A stretch of DNA of 43,334 bases from Candidatus Babelota bacterium (GTDB lineage Bacteria > Babelota > Babeliae > Babelales > Vermiphilaceae). Below the pieces are notes generated by a model. It was given only the letters and a program-made list of their open reading frames with translations, had not been told where the DNA came from and made no database searches. Where the stretch lies: assembly GCA_003963225.1 (NCBI GenBank), contig RXKB01000033.1, positions 1-43,334 of the forward strand, given 5' to 3'. Every line of letters begins with the position of its first letter. The first letter of the stretch is position 1. The position numbers and the translations under genes are program-made. This document shows, one piece after another, positions 42,501 through 43,334 of the stretch.

Positions 42501-43334
42501 TGAGGAGGAGAACAGTCCTATGTTCTCATTTCTTGTTGCAGCGTAGTTAACAAACTCGAAAGTCAACTGCGATTCGATAGCAGCTTTAGTGCCAGAGCGA
42601 CGAGCAGGAGAGTAATAGGTTTTGTACTTATAATTCTTACGCAACTCTCTAGCAGTATATGGATTAACCTTTCTTAACGATGCGGTAGCAGCAATTAAGG
42701 AACGCAAGAAGTTCAAGTCTTCGTATAGATAATAGGCTTTAGCAATCTCTTCATAAGGTATGTTATACTCTGAAGAAATCCCTTTGATGAAGTCATCCAT
42801 TGTCTGGCCTTCATGGCGAGGGATAATTTGCTTATCTGGATCATTCTTGGCTTTTGTGTATGTCACATTTGCAGTAGGTGCTCCAGACCTAGAAATAACA
42901 ACATACTCTTTAGGATAGTTAACATCCTTGAAGAAAGTAATATTGGAGATAGAAGGATTCGAGGTTTTATCTATAATATCATACATGAAGGCCGCTGTAG
43001 CTTTCCTTACTGTTGTATAGTAACCACTCTCTCCCGGAGTTATACTCTTACCGATATATTGTACTCTCTTTCTAACAGAATTGATAAACTCCTCAAGTGA
43101 AGTAGTATTAGCTTGAGCAACTAAGGATATAACAGTGTTAAAAGCTTTGGAGAATTCAGCATACTTTACTCTTCCTCTATCCTCATACTTTATACTAACG
43201 AGTCTTTGTTTAACTCGAGAGGTTAGTTTTGACTGCGGGTCCTGAAGCTCTGAATCAAATGTCTCTTCACTTAGGAGCCTTTCAGTCTCAAACAATTCAG
43301 CTTCTAGACTCTTTATTCGCGCACCTAGAGAATT
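39585..43334 (-). CDS. Giant protein with DxDxD RNA polymerase motif, 5' end outside window
   Basis: At least 1249 codons; the frame stays open to the window edge, so the start lies beyond (the TTG at 43295 is not needed). A core region VFFHGSDYDIDTLFIISKSA (DYDID codons at 40104-40118) gives the DxDxD metal-binding signature of two-barrel RNA polymerases, set in the usual hydrophobic strand, as in YonO-like and crAss-like phage RNA polymerases. No zinc-binding or other bacterial RNAP domain is seen. It is probably the catalytic subunit, packaged and injected to transcribe early genes, by analogy with phi14:2. The visible N-terminal part is helical (EAELFETERLLSEETF). Confidence 0.75.
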   Translation of the reverse strand, partial: NSLGARIKSLEAELFETERLLSEETFDSELQDPQSKLTSRVKQRLVSIKYEDRGRVKYAEFSKAFNTVISLVAQANTTSLEEFINSVRKRVQYIGKSITPGESGYYTTVRKATAAFMYDIIDKTSNPSISNITFFKDVNYPKEYVVISRSGAPTANVTYTKAKNDPDKQIIPRHEGQTMDDFIKGISSEYNIPYEEIAKAYYLYEDLNFLRSLIAATASLRKVNPYTARELRKNYKYKTYYSPARRSGTKAAIESQLTFEFVNYAATRNENIGLFSSSFKEAVASATSVVDKRSAVSQFVRLLGYKGIPKEASEAQIIKTHASLLRAVPAMSQKNWMFEPLDVINDEGSLVDNIIDILGTSASNIEVTSYIRGDGKRAYGWTDASFQSSLFNFLTSNDSTSFVHIKKEGNKLTSTSPIIKDNLYVNNNSNLQLFEYVDHDAIRRPIISKYLQSEGPKEYHQRHFIFGFLAALAKHKTSYIQFMPVPANRRSVQGMRVSLISLEDAPKLIEKIIQNQRNRPDIPNVVNYQNRKSQITFPGVVDNKFSPKYIQERINEALEEFIPLLNTSTGNPQFDYTQIEIVANLLGVLPTGYLTESKYYDRLKSIRNSENFQEELQKLNTDRNNDVIKVLPRLLEVYYYNHIIHQYSLSQLVYGDEAFYTGKEDETKRIQIATATGDVLLVDNNFGLPQTSRVAVIEDLEPSITEELEALNAKSFRESFKETDAQGYMLPEAYEVYARTYGIESDLDVTMKPVYFGIGEDGVPRSIKYSAIILTDELVELYPDLGTLRSNMRKAKVDQAVFRSAVKMGAPLKGSASTTEEALGDGLKESGIMTIHNQFMRIQLNPAKSPDVTVSNPSQLTSFQNTNGLNTAEITDLHRLNAQIISLGSKKLSRELQLSHKGKLTGGSFRALRQRLVNSLERVRGSEDVASALSAKDENNAPAVSFNLPLIQSKVVASIASIVSSATVGFRFKGSKLVLQSAFGTLTGDDTLKYKDKDGYTEVLLPDTYRNFFQEGDVVTPGNKDGIVGFRIPSTNYHSALALKVKGFYPVPQGSMGNIIIAPKEIVFFHGSDYDIDTLFIISKSAAANKLPIKDILSKYFKNPKVENIEEGVFVGCDIDGSPLMVEGLPLHTYLEKFISILENKVRDTRKGYLAATKDDKTALALELDEMEQDLDVLLDTAIMSSKNNVVYLFSSNLRDIKNRMDLLTPISFERASSTLVDMQQDLKNLLEEYLPKLVESGVIKKNCK

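Noticed and set aside
1..43334. CRISPR array or insertion sequence
   Set aside because: No regularly spaced direct repeats, transposase motifs or terminal inverted repeats with target duplications were seen.

Overview
The window looks like part of a large double-stranded DNA phage infecting a Bacteroidota host, most likely a crAss-like phage. This is inferred from gene content; no database was searched. The support is: a tightly packed replication module (family A DNA polymerase, TOPRIM primase, SF4 and SF2 helicases, ERF-type annealing protein, UNG-like glycosylase, PD-(D/E)XK nucleases) facing three giant ORFs of more than 1100 codons on the opposite strand; a DxDxD motif of the DNA-dependent RNA polymerase type in one giant ORF; Bacteroidetes-style glucosaminidases; a Bacteroides-type promoter; and a group I intron in polA. 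No terminase, portal or capsid gene is visible, and both window ends cut through genes.

Layout. 1-2056: very small, partly membrane genes, with a gene-free stretch at 444-886. 2144-13801: envelope- and ATPase-rich region holding two paralogous GH73-like glucosaminidases, a MoxR-like AAA+/VWA pair, a membrane-anchored VirB11/PilT-like ATPase, a lipoprotein, several unknown proteins, a promoter inside an inverted repeat, then a spanin-like protein and an M15-type peptidase. 13845-15959: polA, split by a 267-nt group I intron. 15961-20123: a polytopic membrane protein that appears linked to a zinc-ribbon protein by a -1 ribosomal frameshift signal, then an SF2 helicase and a second Cys-rich protein. 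20123-21415: five tandem small genes of similar plan. 21396-29305: replication and recombination genes. 29306-31390: a structured RNA candidate and small, largely membrane-associated genes. 31391-31658: convergent intergenic hairpins. 31659-43334, minus strand: three giant ORFs, probably virion cargo proteins including RNA polymerase, a zincin-like motif and a PD-(D/E)XK-like motif.

Plus-strand genes mostly overlap by a few bases (ATGA, GTGA, TAATG), so they are probably translationally coupled, with intrinsic terminators or hairpins dividing transcription units. The main observations to follow up are the frameshift cassette at 17061-17112, the polA intron, the structured RNA at 29400-29607, the UNG-like protein with Asn at the catalytic Asp position, and the envelope/ATPase cluster.
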